Part shown: positions 21,426-35,564 of the stretch, piece by piece | Numbering within the stretch: position 1 is the first letter of the stretch | Layout of the letters: the number at the start of each line of letters is the position of its first letter | NCBI GenBank assembly: GCA_964020085.1 | Contig: OZ026608.1 | Coordinates: forward strand, 12,463,779 to 12,527,778 | Direction: 5' to 3' | Origin: Micromussa lordhowensis | Taxonomy: Eukaryota; Cnidaria; Anthozoa; Scleractinia; Lobophylliidae | Length of the DNA stretch: 64,000 nt | The notes under the pieces: model-generated | Databases searched by the model: none | Seen by the model: the letters and a program-made list of their open reading frames with translations, nothing else | What the model was told of the DNA's origin: nothing | Made by a program: the position numbers and the translations under genes

Positions 21426-22040
21426 TTGTTGAAAGGGAAAAAAAAGGGTTATGGAACACCACCAGACAGTTGCCTGACCGCACAATGGCACCCCAGGTTG
21501 TTGGGCAACTGTTTGGAGTGTATGAACCAATTTTTAATTTCAAACTCTAATTTTAAAACCACACTAAATCTTCAAAATTTCCTATTTCCATCAATTTTAC
21601 TAATCCTTTAAGAAAAACTATTTCTCTCCAAATATACCTAAAAATCACCAAAAAATTTACAAAACAACCCAAAACATAGATATGTGAAATGAGCATAGAG
21701 ATTCTTGATTGCTTGAAACGTCAACGAGATATTTGCATAAAAAACATACTACCCAGCCAAAATACGGCTTTCATGTGTACCCCCACCTTAAGAGGAAGTT
21801 TTTAAGGTCATTCAAGCTGTAGCTACTGTCAAGCTAATAGGTGTGAAGAAAATCACAAGTTTAACACGTCTGTCAAGATAACAAATGAAAACAGCAATTG
21901 CATGGCGTTATAGGATGAAAACAAGCTTAGCGCCAAAACGAGGCTACGCCTCGTGCGAGTCTAAGAAATGCCTCCCAAAAGGGAGGCAAAGAGCTTTTCA
22001 CCTCCTACTTAAAGTTAGTTGCATCGAAGAGATGTTGGAG

Positions 22041-22144
22041 GCTCCTCGTGCGGGTGGACCGGTGAGGGTGGGACTCTGCAGAGACTCTGCTCCCGTTAAC
22101 CCTACCCCCATGAGGGGGGTAGGGGGGAGCAGAGAACGAGGAGC
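22041..22144. other. Strong hairpin region in the satellite unit (representative copy)
   Basis: Outer stem GCTCCTCG / CGAGGAGC (22,041-22,048 with 22,137-22,144). The inner stem CTCTGCTCCC / GGGAGCAGAG (22,085-22,094 with 22,125-22,134) continues into CCCTACCCCC / GGGGGGTAGGG around an ATGA loop. Just upstream are smaller hairpins CGAGGCTACGCCTCG and GCCTCCCAAAAGGGAGGC. The cluster is the GC-rich centre of an otherwise AT-rich unit. Possibly a second MITE or a structured transcript; neither is shown. Confidence 0.6.
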
Positions 22145-22291
22145 ATTTTGCTTGAATTATTTTTTCGTTTTTTCCCTTTAAATAAACATGTTTAAAACAC
22201 GCGTTTTAACCTGTATCCATATCAGATGAATATATCTGGCATTAAAAACTTGATTTAAACGTCAAGAATATTCGAAATTGTCCGCCTTTAA

Positions 22292-22701
22292 GGCGGGGGT
22301 ACACGTGAATTTAAGTGAAATTTTGGTAAGTTTAAAGAGAGGTTGAGAGGGAAAAAAAAGGGTTATGGAACACCACCAGACAGTTGCCTGACCGCACAAT
22401 GGCACCCCAGGTTGTTGGGCAACTGTTTGGAGTGTATGAACCAATTTTTAATTTCAAACTCTAATTTTAAAACCACACTAAATCTTCAAAATTTCCTATT
22501 TCCATCAATTTTACTAATCCTTTAAGAAAAACTATTTCTCTCCAAATATACCTAAAAATCACCAAAAAATTTACAAAACAACCCAAAACATAGATATGTG
22601 AAATGAGCATAGAGATTCTTGATTGCTTGAAACGTCAACGAGATATTTGCATAAAAAACATACTACCCAGCCAAAATACGGCTTTCATGTGTACCCCCAC
22701 C
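22292..22701. mobile_element. piggyBac-like MITE inside each 914-bp unit (representative copy)
   Basis: 410 bp flanked by TTAA on both sides (22,288-22,291 and 22,702-22,705). Inverted ends GGCGGGGGTACACGTG / CATGTGTACCCCCACC differ at 2 of 16 positions. TTAA target sites and G-rich ends are the mark of the piggyBac superfamily. No transposase. The element recurs every 914 bp with the rest of the unit, so it was multiplied by tandem amplification, not by repeated insertion. Confidence 0.7.
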
Positions 22702-25700
22702 TTAAGAGGAAGTTTTTAAGGTCATTCAAGCTGTAGCTACTGTCAAGCTAATAGGTGTGAAGAAAATCACAAGTTTAACACGTCTGTCAAGATAACAAAT
22801 GAAAACAGCAATTGCATGGCGTTATAGGATGAAAACAAGCTTAGCGCCAAAACGAGGCTACGCCTCGTGCGAGTCTAAGAAATGCCTCCCAAAAGGGAGG
22901 CAAAGAGCTTTTCACCTCCTACTTAAAGTTAGTTGCATCGAAGAGATGTTGGAGGCTCCTCGTGCGGGTGGACCGGTGAGGGTGGGACTCTGCAGAGACT
23001 CTGCTCCCGTTAACCCTACCCCCATGAGGGGGGTAGGGGGGAGCAGAGAACGAGGAGCATTTTGCTTGAATTATTTTTTCGTTTTTTCCCTTTAAATAAA
23101 CATGTTTAAAACACGCGTTTTAACCTGTATCCATATCAGATGAATATATCTGGCATTAAAAACTTGATTTAAACGTCAAGAATATTCGAAATTGTCCGCC
23201 TTTAAGGCGGGGGTACACGTGAATTTAAGTGAAATTTTGGTAAGTTTAAAGAGAGGTTGAGAGGGAAAAAAAAGGGTTATGGAACACCACCAGACAGTTG
23301 CCTGACCGCACAATGGCACCCCAGGTTGTTGGGCAACTGTTTGGAGTGTATGAACCAATTTTTAATTTCAAACTCTAATTTTAAAACCACACTAAATCTT
23401 CAAAATTTCCTATTTCCATCAATTTTACTAATCCTTTAAGAAAAACTATTTCTCTCCAAATATACCTAAAAATCACCAAAAAATTTACAAAACAACCCAA
23501 AACATAGATATGTGAAATGAGCATAGAGATTCTTGATTGCTTGAAACGTCAACGAGATATTTGCATAAAAAACATACTACCCAGCCAAAATACGGCTTTC
23601 ATGTGTACCCCCACCTTAAGAGGAAGTTTTTAAGGTCATTCAAGCTGTAGCTACTGTCAAGCTAATAGGTGTGAAGAAAATCACAAGTTTAACACGTCTG
23701 TCAAGATAACAAATGAAAACAGCAATTGCATGGCGTTATAGGATGAAAACAAGCTTAGCGCCAAAACGAGGCTACGCCTCGTGCGAGTCTAAGAAATGCC
23801 TCCCAAAAGGGAGGCAAAGAGCTTTTCACCTCCTACTTAAAGTTAGTTGCATCGAAGAGATGTTGGAGGCTCCTCGTGCGGGTGGACCGGTGAGGGTGGG
23901 ACTCTGCAGAGACTCTGCTCCCGTTAACCCTACCCCCATGAGGGGGGTAGGGGGGAGCAGAGAACGAGGAGCATTTTGCTTGAATTATTTTTTCGTTTTT
24001 TCCCTTTAAATAAACATGTTTAAAACACGCGTTTTAACCTGTATCCATATCAGATGAATATATCTGGCATTAAAAACTTGATTTAAACGTCAAGAATATT
24101 CGAAATTGTCCGCCTTTAAGGCGGGGGTACACGTGAATTTAAGTGAAATTTTGGTAAGTTTAAAGAGAGGTTGAGAGGGAAAAAAAAGGGTTATGGAACA
24201 CCACCAGACAGTTGCCTGACCGCACAATGGCACCCCAGGTTGTTGGGCAACTGTTTGGAGTGTATGAACCAATTTTTAATTTCAAACTCTAATTTTAAAA
24301 CCACACTAAATCTTCAAAATTTCCTATTTCCATCAATTTTACTAATCCTTTAAGAAAAACTATTTCTCTCCAAATATACCTAAAAATCACCAAAAAATTT
24401 ACAAAACAACCCAAAACATAGATATGTGAAATGAGCATAGAGATTCTTGATTGCTTGAAACGTCAACGAGATATTTGCATAAAAAACATACTACCCAGCC
24501 AAAATACGGCTTTCATGTGTACCCCCACCTTAAGAGGAAGTTTTTAAGGTCATTCAAGCTGTAGCTACTGTCAAGCTAATAGGTGTGAAGAAAATCACAA
24601 GTTTAACACGTCTGTCAAGATAACAAATGAAAACAGCAATTGCATGGCGTTATAGGATGAAAACAAGCTTAGCGCCAAAACGAGGCTACGCCTCGTGCGA
24701 GTCTAAGAAATGCCTCCCAAAAGGGAGGCAAAGAGCTTTTCACCTCCTACTTAAAGTTAGTTGCATCGAAGAGATGTTGGAGGCTCCTCGTGCGGGTGGA
24801 CCGGTGAGGGTGGGACTCTGCAGAGACTCTGCTCCCGTTAACCCTACCCCCATGAGGGGGGTAGGGGGGAGCAGAGAACGAGGAGCATTTTGCTTGAATT
24901 ATTTTTTCGTTTTTTCCCTTTAAATAAACATGTTTAAAACACGCGTTTTAACCTGTATCCATATCAGATGAATATATCTGGCATTAAAAACTTGATTTAA
25001 ACGTCAAGAATATTCGAAATTGTCCGCCTTTAAGGCGGGGGTACACGTGAATTTAAGTGAAATTTTGGTAAGTTTAAAGAGAGGTTGAGAGGGAAAAAAA
25101 AGGGTTATGGAACACCACCAGACAGTTGCCTGACCGCACAATGGCACCCCAGGTTGTTGGGCAACTGTTTGGAGTGTATGAACCAATTTTTAATTTCAAA
25201 CTCTAATTTTAAAACCACACTAAATCTTCAAAATTTCCTATTTCCATCAATTTTACTAATCCTTTAAGAAAAACTATTTCTCTCCAAATATACCTAAAAA
25301 TCACCAAAAAATTTACAAAACAACCCAAAACATAGATATGTGAAATGAGCATAGAGATTCTTGATTGCTTGAAACGTCAACGAGATATTTGCATAAAAAA
25401 CATACTACCCAGCCAAAATACGGCTTTCATGTGTACCCCCACCTTAAGAGGAAGTTTTTAAGGTCATTCAAGCTGTAGCTACTGTCAAGCTAATAGGTGT
25501 GAAGAAAATCACAAGTTTAACACGTCTGTCAAGATAACAAATGAAAACAGCAATTGCATGGCGTTATAGGATGAAAACAAGCTTAGCGCCAAAACGAGGC
25601 TACGCCTCGTGCGAGTCTAAGAAATGCCTCCCAAAAGGGAGGCAAAGAGCTTTTCACCTCCTACTTAAAGTTAGTTGCATCGAAGAGATGTTGGAGGCTC

Positions 25701-28700
25701 CTCGTGCGGGTGGACCGGTGAGGGTGGGACTCTGCAGAGACTCTGCTCCCGTTAACCCTACCCCCATGAGGGGGGTAGGGGGGAGCAGAGAACGAGGAGC
25801 ATTTTGCTTGAATTATTTTTTCGTTTTTTCCCTTTAAATAAACATGTTTAAAACACGCGTTTTAACCTGTATCCATATCAGATGAATATATCTGGCATTA
25901 AAAACTTGATTTAAACGTCAAGAATATTCGAAATTGTCCGCCTTTAAGGCGGGGGTACACGTGAATTTAAGTGAAATTTTGGTAAGTTTAAAGAGAGGTT
26001 GAGAGGGAAAAAAAAGGGTTATGGAACACCACCAGACAGTTGCCTGACCGCACAATGGCACCCCAGGTTGTTGGGCAACTGTTTGGAGTGTATGAACCAA
26101 TTTTTAATTTCAAACTCTAATTTTAAAACCACACTAAATCTTCAAAATTTCCTATTTCCATCAATTTTACTAATCCTTTAAGAAAAACTATTTCTCTCCA
26201 AATATACCTAAAAATCACCAAAAAATTTACAAAACAACCCAAAACATAGATATGTGAAATGAGCATAGAGATTCTTGATTGCTTGAAACGTCAACGAGAT
26301 ATTTGCATAAAAAACATACTACCCAGCCAAAATACGGCTTTCATGTGTACCCCCACCTTAAGAGGAAGTTTTTAAGGTCATTCAAGCTGTAGCTACTGTC
26401 AAGCTAATAGGTGTGAAGAAAATCACAAGTTTAACACGTCTGTCAAGATAACAAATGAAAACAGCAATTGCATGGCGTTATAGGATGAAAACAAGCTTAG
26501 CGCCAAAACGAGGCTACGCCTCGTGCGAGTCTAAGAAATGCCTCCCAAAAGGGAGGCAAAGAGCTTTTCACCTCCTACTTAAAGTTAGTTGCATCGAAGA
26601 GATGTTGGAGGCTCCTCGTGCGGGTGGACCGGTGAGGGTGGGACTCTGCAGAGACTCTGCTCCCGTTAACCCTACCCCCATGAGGGGGGTAGGGGGGAGC
26701 AGAGAACGAGGAGCATTTTGCTTGAATTATTTTTTCGTTTTTTCCCTTTAAATAAACATGTTTAAAACACGCGTTTTAACCTGTATCCATATCAGATGAA
26801 TATATCTGGCATTAAAAACTTGATTTAAACGTCAAGAATATTCGAAATTGTCCGCCTTTAAGGCGGGGGTACACGTGAATTTAAGTGAAATTTTGGTAAG
26901 TTTAAAGAGAGGTTGAGAGGGAAAAAAAAGGGTTATGGAACACCACCAGACAGTTGCCTGACCGCACAATGGCACCCCAGGTTGTTGGGCAACTGTTTGG
27001 AGTGTATGAACCAATTTTTAATTTCAAACTCTAATTTTAAAACCACACTAAATCTTCAAAATTTCCTATTTCCATCAATTTTACTAATCCTTTAAGAAAA
27101 ACTATTTCTCTCCAAATATACCTAAAAATCACCAAAAAATTTACAAAACAACCCAAAACATAGATATGTGAAATGAGCATAGAGATTCTTGATTGCTTGA
27201 AACGTCAACGAGATATTTGCATAAAAAACATACTACCCAGCCAAAATACGGCTTTCATGTGTACCCCCACCTTAAGAGGAAGTTTTTAAGGTCATTCAAG
27301 CTGTAGCTACTGTCAAGCTAATAGGTGTGAAGAAAATCACAAGTTTAACACGTCTGTCAAGATAACAAATGAAAACAGCAATTGCATGGCGTTATAGGAT
27401 GAAAACAAGCTTAGCGCCAAAACGAGGCTACGCCTCGTGCGAGTCTAAGAAATGCCTCCCAAAAGGGAGGCAAAGAGCTTTTCACCTCCTACTTAAAGTT
27501 AGTTGCATCGAAGAGATGTTGGAGGCTCCTCGTGCGGGTGGACCGGTGAGGGTGGGACTCTGCAGAGACTCTGCTCCCGTTAACCCTACCCCCATGAGGG
27601 GGGTAGGGGGGAGCAGAGAACGAGGAGCATTTTGCTTGAATTATTTTTTCGTTTTTTCCCTTTAAATAAACATGTTTAAAACACGCGTTTTAACCTGTAT
27701 CCATATCAGATGAATATATCTGGCATTAAAAACTTGATTTAAACGTCAAGAATATTCGAAATTGTCCGCCTTTAAGGCGGGGGTACACGTGAATTTAAGT
27801 GAAATTTTGGTAAGTTTAAAGAGAGGTTGAGAGGGAAAAAAAAGGGTTATGGAACACCACCAGACAGTTGCCTGACCGCACAATGGCACCCCAGGTTGTT
27901 GGGCAACTGTTTGGAGTGTATGAACCAATTTTTAATTTCAAACTCTAATTTTAAAACCACACTAAATCTTCAAAATTTCCTATTTCCATCAATTTTACTA
28001 ATCCTTTAAGAAAAACTATTTCTCTCCAAATATACCTAAAAATCACCAAAAAATTTACAAAACAACCCAAAACATAGATATGTGAAATGAGCATAGAGAT
28101 TCTTGATTGCTTGAAACGTCAACGAGATATTTGCATAAAAAACATACTACCCAGCCAAAATACGGCTTTCATGTGTACCCCCACCTTAAGAGGAAGTTTT
28201 TAAGGTCATTCAAGCTGTAGCTACTGTCAAGCTAATAGGTGTGAAGAAAATCACAAGTTTAACACGTCTGTCAAGATAACAAATGAAAACAGCAATTGCA
28301 TGGCGTTATAGGATGAAAACAAGCTTAGCGCCAAAACGAGGCTACGCCTCGTGCGAGTCTAAGAAATGCCTCCCAAAAGGGAGGCAAAGAGCTTTTCACC
28401 TCCTACTTAAAGTTAGTTGCATCGAAGAGATGTTGGAGGCTCCTCGTGCGGGTGGACCGGTGAGGGTGGGACTCTGCAGAGACTCTGCTCCCGTTAACCC
28501 TACCCCCATGAGGGGGGTAGGGGGGAGCAGAGAACGAGGAGCATTTTGCTTGAATTATTTTTTCGTTTTTTCCCTTTAAATAAACATGTTTAAAACACGC
28601 GTTTTAACCTGTATCCATATCAGATGAATATATCTGGCATTAAAAACTTGATTTAAACGTCAAGAATATTCGAAATTGTCCGCCTTTAAGGCGGGGGTAC

Positions 28701-31700
28701 ACGTGAATTTAAGTGAAATTTTGGTAAGTTTAAAGAGAGGTTGAGAGGGAAAAAAAAGGGTTATGGAACACCACCAGACAGTTGCCTGACCGCACAATGG
28801 CACCCCAGGTTGTTGGGCAACTGTTTGGAGTGTATGAACCAATTTTTAATTTCAAACTCTAATTTTAAAACCACACTAAATCTTCAAAATTTCCTATTTC
28901 CATCAATTTTACTAATCCTTTAAGAAAAACTATTTCTCTCCAAATATACCTAAAAATCACCAAAAAATTTACAAAACAACCCAAAACATAGATATGTGAA
29001 ATGAGCATAGAGATTCTTGATTGCTTGAAACGTCAACGAGATATTTGCATAAAAAACATACTACCCAGCCAAAATACGGCTTTCATGTGTACCCCCACCT
29101 TAAGAGGAAGTTTTTAAGGTCATTCAAGCTGTAGCTACTGTCAAGCTAATAGGTGTGAAGAAAATCACAAGTTTAACACGTCTGTCAAGATAACAAATGA
29201 AAACAGCAATTGCATGGCGTTATAGGATGAAAACAAGCTTAGCGCCAAAACGAGGCTACGCCTCGTGCGAGTCTAAGAAATGCCTCCCAAAAGGGAGGCA
29301 AAGAGCTTTTCACCTCCTACTTAAAGTTAGTTGCATCGAAGAGATGTTGGAGGCTCCTCGTGCGGGTGGACCGGTGAGGGTGGGACTCTGCAGAGACTCT
29401 GCTCCCGTTAACCCTACCCCCATGAGGGGGGTAGGGGGGAGCAGAGAACGAGGAGCATTTTGCTTGAATTATTTTTTCGTTTTTTCCCTTTAAATAAACA
29501 TGTTTAAAACACGCGTTTTAACCTGTATCCATATCAGATGAATATATCTGGCATTAAAAACTTGATTTAAACGTCAAGAATATTCGAAATTGTCCGCCTT
29601 TAAGGCGGGGGTACACGTGAATTTAAGTGAAATTTTGGTAAGTTTAAAGAGAGGTTGAGAGGGAAAAAAAAGGGTTATGGAACACCACCAGACAGTTGCC
29701 TGACCGCACAATGGCACCCCAGGTTGTTGGGCAACTGTTTGGAGTGTATGAACCAATTTTTAATTTCAAACTCTAATTTTAAAACCACACTAAATCTTCA
29801 AAATTTCCTATTTCCATCAATTTTACTAATCCTTTAAGAAAAACTATTTCTCTCCAAATATACCTAAAAATCACCAAAAAATTTACAAAACAACCCAAAA
29901 CATAGATATGTGAAATGAGCATAGAGATTCTTGATTGCTTGAAACGTCAACGAGATATTTGCATAAAAAACATACTACCCAGCCAAAATACGGCTTTCAT
30001 GTGTACCCCCACCTTAAGAGGAAGTTTTTAAGGTCATTCAAGCTGTAGCTACTGTCAAGCTAATAGGTGTGAAGAAAATCACAAGTTTAACACGTCTGTC
30101 AAGATAACAAATGAAAACAGCAATTGCATGGCGTTATAGGATGAAAACAAGCTTAGCGCCAAAACGAGGCTACGCCTCGTGCGAGTCTAAGAAATGCCTC
30201 CCAAAAGGGAGGCAAAGAGCTTTTCACCTCCTACTTAAAGTTAGTTGCATCGAAGAGATGTTGGAGGCTCCTCGTGCGGGTGGACCGGTGAGGGTGGGAC
30301 TCTGCAGAGACTCTGCTCCCGTTAACCCTACCCCCATGAGGGGGGTAGGGGGGAGCAGAGAACGAGGAGCATTTTGCTTGAATTATTTTTTCGTTTTTTC
30401 CCTTTAAATAAACATGTTTAAAACACGCGTTTTAACCTGTATCCATATCAGATGAATATATCTGGCATTAAAAACTTGATTTAAACGTCAAGAATATTCG
30501 AAATTGTCCGCCTTTAAGGCGGGGGTACACGTGAATTTAAGTGAAATTTTGGTAAGTTTAAAGAGAGGTTGAGAGGGAAAAAAAAGGGTTATGGAACACC
30601 ACCAGACAGTTGCCTGACCGCACAATGGCACCCCAGGTTGTTGGGCAACTGTTTGGAGTGTATGAACCAATTTTTAATTTCAAACTCTAATTTTAAAACC
30701 ACACTAAATCTTCAAAATTTCCTATTTCCATCAATTTTACTAATCCTTTAAGAAAAACTATTTCTCTCCAAATATACCTAAAAATCACCAAAAAATTTAC
30801 AAAACAACCCAAAACATAGATATGTGAAATGAGCATAGAGATTCTTGATTGCTTGAAACGTCAACGAGATATTTGCATAAAAAACATACTACCCAGCCAA
30901 AATACGGCTTTCATGTGTACCCCCACCTTAAGAGGAAGTTTTTAAGGTCATTCAAGCTGTAGCTACTGTCAAGCTAATAGGTGTGAAGAAAATCACAAGT
31001 TTAACACGTCTGTCAAGATAACAAATGAAAACAGCAATTGCATGGCGTTATAGGATGAAAACAAGCTTAGCGCCAAAACGAGGCTACGCCTCGTGCGAGT
31101 CTAAGAAATGCCTCCCAAAAGGGAGGCAAAGAGCTTTTCACCTCCTACTTAAAGTTAGTTGCATCGAAGAGATGTTGGAGGCTCCTCGTGCGGGTGGACC
31201 GGTGAGGGTGGGACTCTGCAGAGACTCTGCTCCCGTTAACCCTACCCCCATGAGGGGGGTAGGGGGGAGCAGAGAACGAGGAGCATTTTGCTTGAATTAT
31301 TTTTTCGTTTTTTCCCTTTAAATAAACATGTTTAAAACACGCGTTTTAACCTGTATCCATATCAGATGAATATATCTGGCATTAAAAACTTGATTTAAAC
31401 GTCAAGAATATTCGAAATTGTCCGCCTTTAAGGCGGGGGTACACGTGAATTTAAGTGAAATTTTGGTAAGTTTAAAGAGAGGTTGAGAGGGAAAAAAAAG
31501 GGTTATGGAACACCACCAGACAGTTGCCTGACCGCACAATGGCACCCCAGGTTGTTGGGCAACTGTTTGGAGTGTATGAACCAATTTTTAATTTCAAACT
31601 CTAATTTTAAAACCACACTAAATCTTCAAAATTTCCTATTTCCATCAATTTTACTAATCCTTTAAGAAAAACTATTTCTCTCCAAATATACCTAAAAATC

Positions 31701-34700
31701 ACCAAAAAATTTACAAAACAACCCAAAACATAGATATGTGAAATGAGCATAGAGATTCTTGATTGCTTGAAACGTCAACGAGATATTTGCATAAAAAACA
31801 TACTACCCAGCCAAAATACGGCTTTCATGTGTACCCCCACCTTAAGAGGAAGTTTTTAAGGTCATTCAAGCTGTAGCTACTGTCAAGCTAATAGGTGTGA
31901 AGAAAATCACAAGTTTAACACGTCTGTCAAGATAACAAATGAAAACAGCAATTGCATGGCGTTATAGGATGAAAACAAGCTTAGCGCCAAAACGAGGCTA
32001 CGCCTCGTGCGAGTCTAAGAAATGCCTCCCAAAAGGGAGGCAAAGAGCTTTTCACCTCCTACTTAAAGTTAGTTGCATCGAAGAGATGTTGGAGGCTCCT
32101 CGTGCGGGTGGACCGGTGAGGGTGGGACTCTGCAGAGACTCTGCTCCCGTTAACCCTACCCCCATGAGGGGGGTAGGGGGGAGCAGAGAACGAGGAGCAT
32201 TTTGCTTGAATTATTTTTTCGTTTTTTCCCTTTAAATAAACATGTTTAAAACACGCGTTTTAACCTGTATCCATATCAGATGAATATATCTGGCATTAAA
32301 AACTTGATTTAAACGTCAAGAATATTCGAAATTGTCCGCCTTTAAGGCGGGGGTACACGTGAATTTAAGTGAAATTTTGGTAAGTTTAAAGAGAGGTTGA
32401 GAGGGAAAAAAAAGGGTTATGGAACACCACCAGACAGTTGCCTGACCGCACAATGGCACCCCAGGTTGTTGGGCAACTGTTTGGAGTGTATGAACCAATT
32501 TTTAATTTCAAACTCTAATTTTAAAACCACACTAAATCTTCAAAATTTCCTATTTCCATCAATTTTACTAATCCTTTAAGAAAAACTATTTCTCTCCAAA
32601 TATACCTAAAAATCACCAAAAAATTTACAAAACAACCCAAAACATAGATATGTGAAATGAGCATAGAGATTCTTGATTGCTTGAAACGTCAACGAGATAT
32701 TTGCATAAAAAACATACTACCCAGCCAAAATACGGCTTTCATGTGTACCCCCACCTTAAGAGGAAGTTTTTAAGGTCATTCAAGCTGTAGCTACTGTCAA
32801 GCTAATAGGTGTGAAGAAAATCACAAGTTTAACACGTCTGTCAAGATAACAAATGAAAACAGCAATTGCATGGCGTTATAGGATGAAAACAAGCTTAGCG
32901 CCAAAACGAGGCTACGCCTCGTGCGAGTCTAAGAAATGCCTCCCAAAAGGGAGGCAAAGAGCTTTTCACCTCCTACTTAAAGTTAGTTGCATCGAAGAGA
33001 TGTTGGAGGCTCCTCGTGCGGGTGGACCGGTGAGGGTGGGACTCTGCAGAGACTCTGCTCCCGTTAACCCTACCCCCATGAGGGGGGTAGGGGGGAGCAG
33101 AGAACGAGGAGCATTTTGCTTGAATTATTTTTTCGTTTTTTCCCTTTAAATAAACATGTTTAAAACACGCGTTTTAACCTGTATCCATATCAGATGAATA
33201 TATCTGGCATTAAAAACTTGATTTAAACGTCAAGAATATTCGAAATTGTCCGCCTTTAAGGCGGGGGTACACGTGAATTTAAGTGAAATTTTGGTAAGTT
33301 TAAAGAGAGGTTGAGAGGGAAAAAAAAGGGTTATGGAACACCACCAGACAGTTGCCTGACCGCACAATGGCACCCCAGGTTGTTGGGCAACTGTTTGGAG
33401 TGTATGAACCAATTTTTAATTTCAAACTCTAATTTTAAAACCACACTAAATCTTCAAAATTTCCTATTTCCATCAATTTTACTAATCCTTTAAGAAAAAC
33501 TATTTCTCTCCAAATATACCTAAAAATCACCAAAAAATTTACAAAACAACCCAAAACATAGATATGTGAAATGAGCATAGAGATTCTTGATTGCTTGAAA
33601 CGTCAACGAGATATTTGCATAAAAAACATACTACCCAGCCAAAATACGGCTTTCATGTGTACCCCCACCTTAAGAGGAAGTTTTTAAGGTCATTCAAGCT
33701 GTAGCTACTGTCAAGCTAATAGGTGTGAAGAAAATCACAAGTTTAACACGTCTGTCAAGATAACAAATGAAAACAGCAATTGCATGGCGTTATAGGATGA
33801 AAACAAGCTTAGCGCCAAAACGAGGCTACGCCTCGTGCGAGTCTAAGAAATGCCTCCCAAAAGGGAGGCAAAGAGCTTTTCACCTCCTACTTAAAGTTAG
33901 TTGCATCGAAGAGATGTTGGAGGCTCCTCGTGCGGGTGGACCGGTGAGGGTGGGACTCTGCAGAGACTCTGCTCCCGTTAACCCTACCCCCATGAGGGGG
34001 GTAGGGGGGAGCAGAGAACGAGGAGCATTTTGCTTGAATTATTTTTTCGTTTTTTCCCTTTAAATAAACATGTTTAAAACACGCGTTTTAACCTGTATCC
34101 ATATCAGATGAATATATCTGGCATTAAAAACTTGATTTAAACGTCAAGAATATTCGAAATTGTCCGCCTTTAAGGCGGGGGTACACGTGAATTTAAGTGA
34201 AATTTTGGTAAGTTTAAAGAGAGGTTGAGAGGGAAAAAAAAGGGTTATGGAACACCACCAGACAGTTGCCTGACCGCACAATGGCACCCCAGGTTGTTGG
34301 GCAACTGTTTGGAGTGTATGAACCAATTTTTAATTTCAAACTCTAATTTTAAAACCACACTAAATCTTCAAAATTTCCTATTTCCATCAATTTTACTAAT
34401 CCTTTAAGAAAAACTATTTCTCTCCAAATATACCTAAAAATCACCAAAAAATTTACAAAACAACCCAAAACATAGATATGTGAAATGAGCATAGAGATTC
34501 TTGATTGCTTGAAACGTCAACGAGATATTTGCATAAAAAACATACTACCCAGCCAAAATACGGCTTTCATGTGTACCCCCACCTTAAGAGGAAGTTTTTA
34601 AGGTCATTCAAGCTGTAGCTACTGTCAAGCTAATAGGTGTGAAGAAAATCACAAGTTTAACACGTCTGTCAAGATAACAAATGAAAACAGCAATTGCATG

Positions 34701-35564
34701 GCGTTATAGGATGAAAACAAGCTTAGCGCCAAAACGAGGCTACGCCTCGTGCGAGTCTAAGAAATGCCTCCCAAAAGGGAGGCAAAGAGCTTTTCACCTC
34801 CTACTTAAAGTTAGTTGCATCGAAGAGATGTTGGAGGCTCCTCGTGCGGGTGGACCGGTGAGGGTGGGACTCTGCAGAGACTCTGCTCCCGTTAACCCTA
34901 CCCCCATGAGGGGGGTAGGGGGGAGCAGAGAACGAGGAGCATTTTGCTTGAATTATTTTTCGTTTTTTCCCTTTAAATAAACATGTTTAAAACACGCGTT
35001 TTAACCTGTATCCATATCAGATGAATATATCTGGCATTAAAAACTTGATTTAAACGTCAAGAATATTCGAAATTGTCCGCCTTTAAGGCGGGGGTACACG
35101 TGAATTTAAGTGAAATTTTGGTAAGTTTAAAGAGAGGTTGAGAGGGAAAAAAAAGGGTTATGGAACACCACCAGACAGTTGCCTGACCGCACAATGGCAC
35201 CCCAGGTTGTTGGGCAACTGTTTGGAGTGTATGAACCAATTTTTAATTTCAAACTCTAATTTTAAAACCACACTAAATCTTCAAAATTTCCTATTTCCAT
35301 CAATTTTACTAATCCTTTAAGAAAAACTATTTCTCTCCAAATATACCTAAAAATCACCAAAAAATTTACAAAACAACCCAAAACATAGATATGTGAAATG
35401 AGCATAGAGATTCTTGATTGCTTGAAACGTCAACGAGATATTTGCATAAAAAACATACTACCCAGCCAAAATACGGCTTTCATGTGTACCCCCACCTTAA
35501 GTGAATGTTTAAATATATATATTGATACTATATTATGTAAATGTTATAATATGGGAAGATTTAA

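Larger units (their letters stand above)
21427..35501. repeat. 914-bp satellite array, about 15.4 near-identical units
   Basis: The unit recurs with a period of exactly 914 bp (the block starting ATGAAAACAGCAATTGCATG is at 21,885, 22,799, 23,713 and so on to 34,681). Units look identical by eye. The only difference I found is one T missing in a T-run at about 34,958 in the last full unit (period 913 there). The first partial unit begins within GGGAAAAAAAAGGG at about 21,432, just after the palindromic element. The array ends at 35,501, directly after CCCCCACCTTAA, the right terminus of the MITE inside each unit. Each unit has open frames of 98 and 60 codons in several orientations, but no recognised domain and no splice or start context. 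I read it as a noncoding satellite. Confidence 0.93.

Noticed and set aside
21885..34980. 98-codon ORF (MKTAIAWRYRMKTS...) and 60-codon ORFs repeated in every satellite unit
   Set aside because: They are identical because the DNA is identical, overlap hairpins and simple runs, have no domain and lie on both strands of one segment. Conservation carries no coding evidence.
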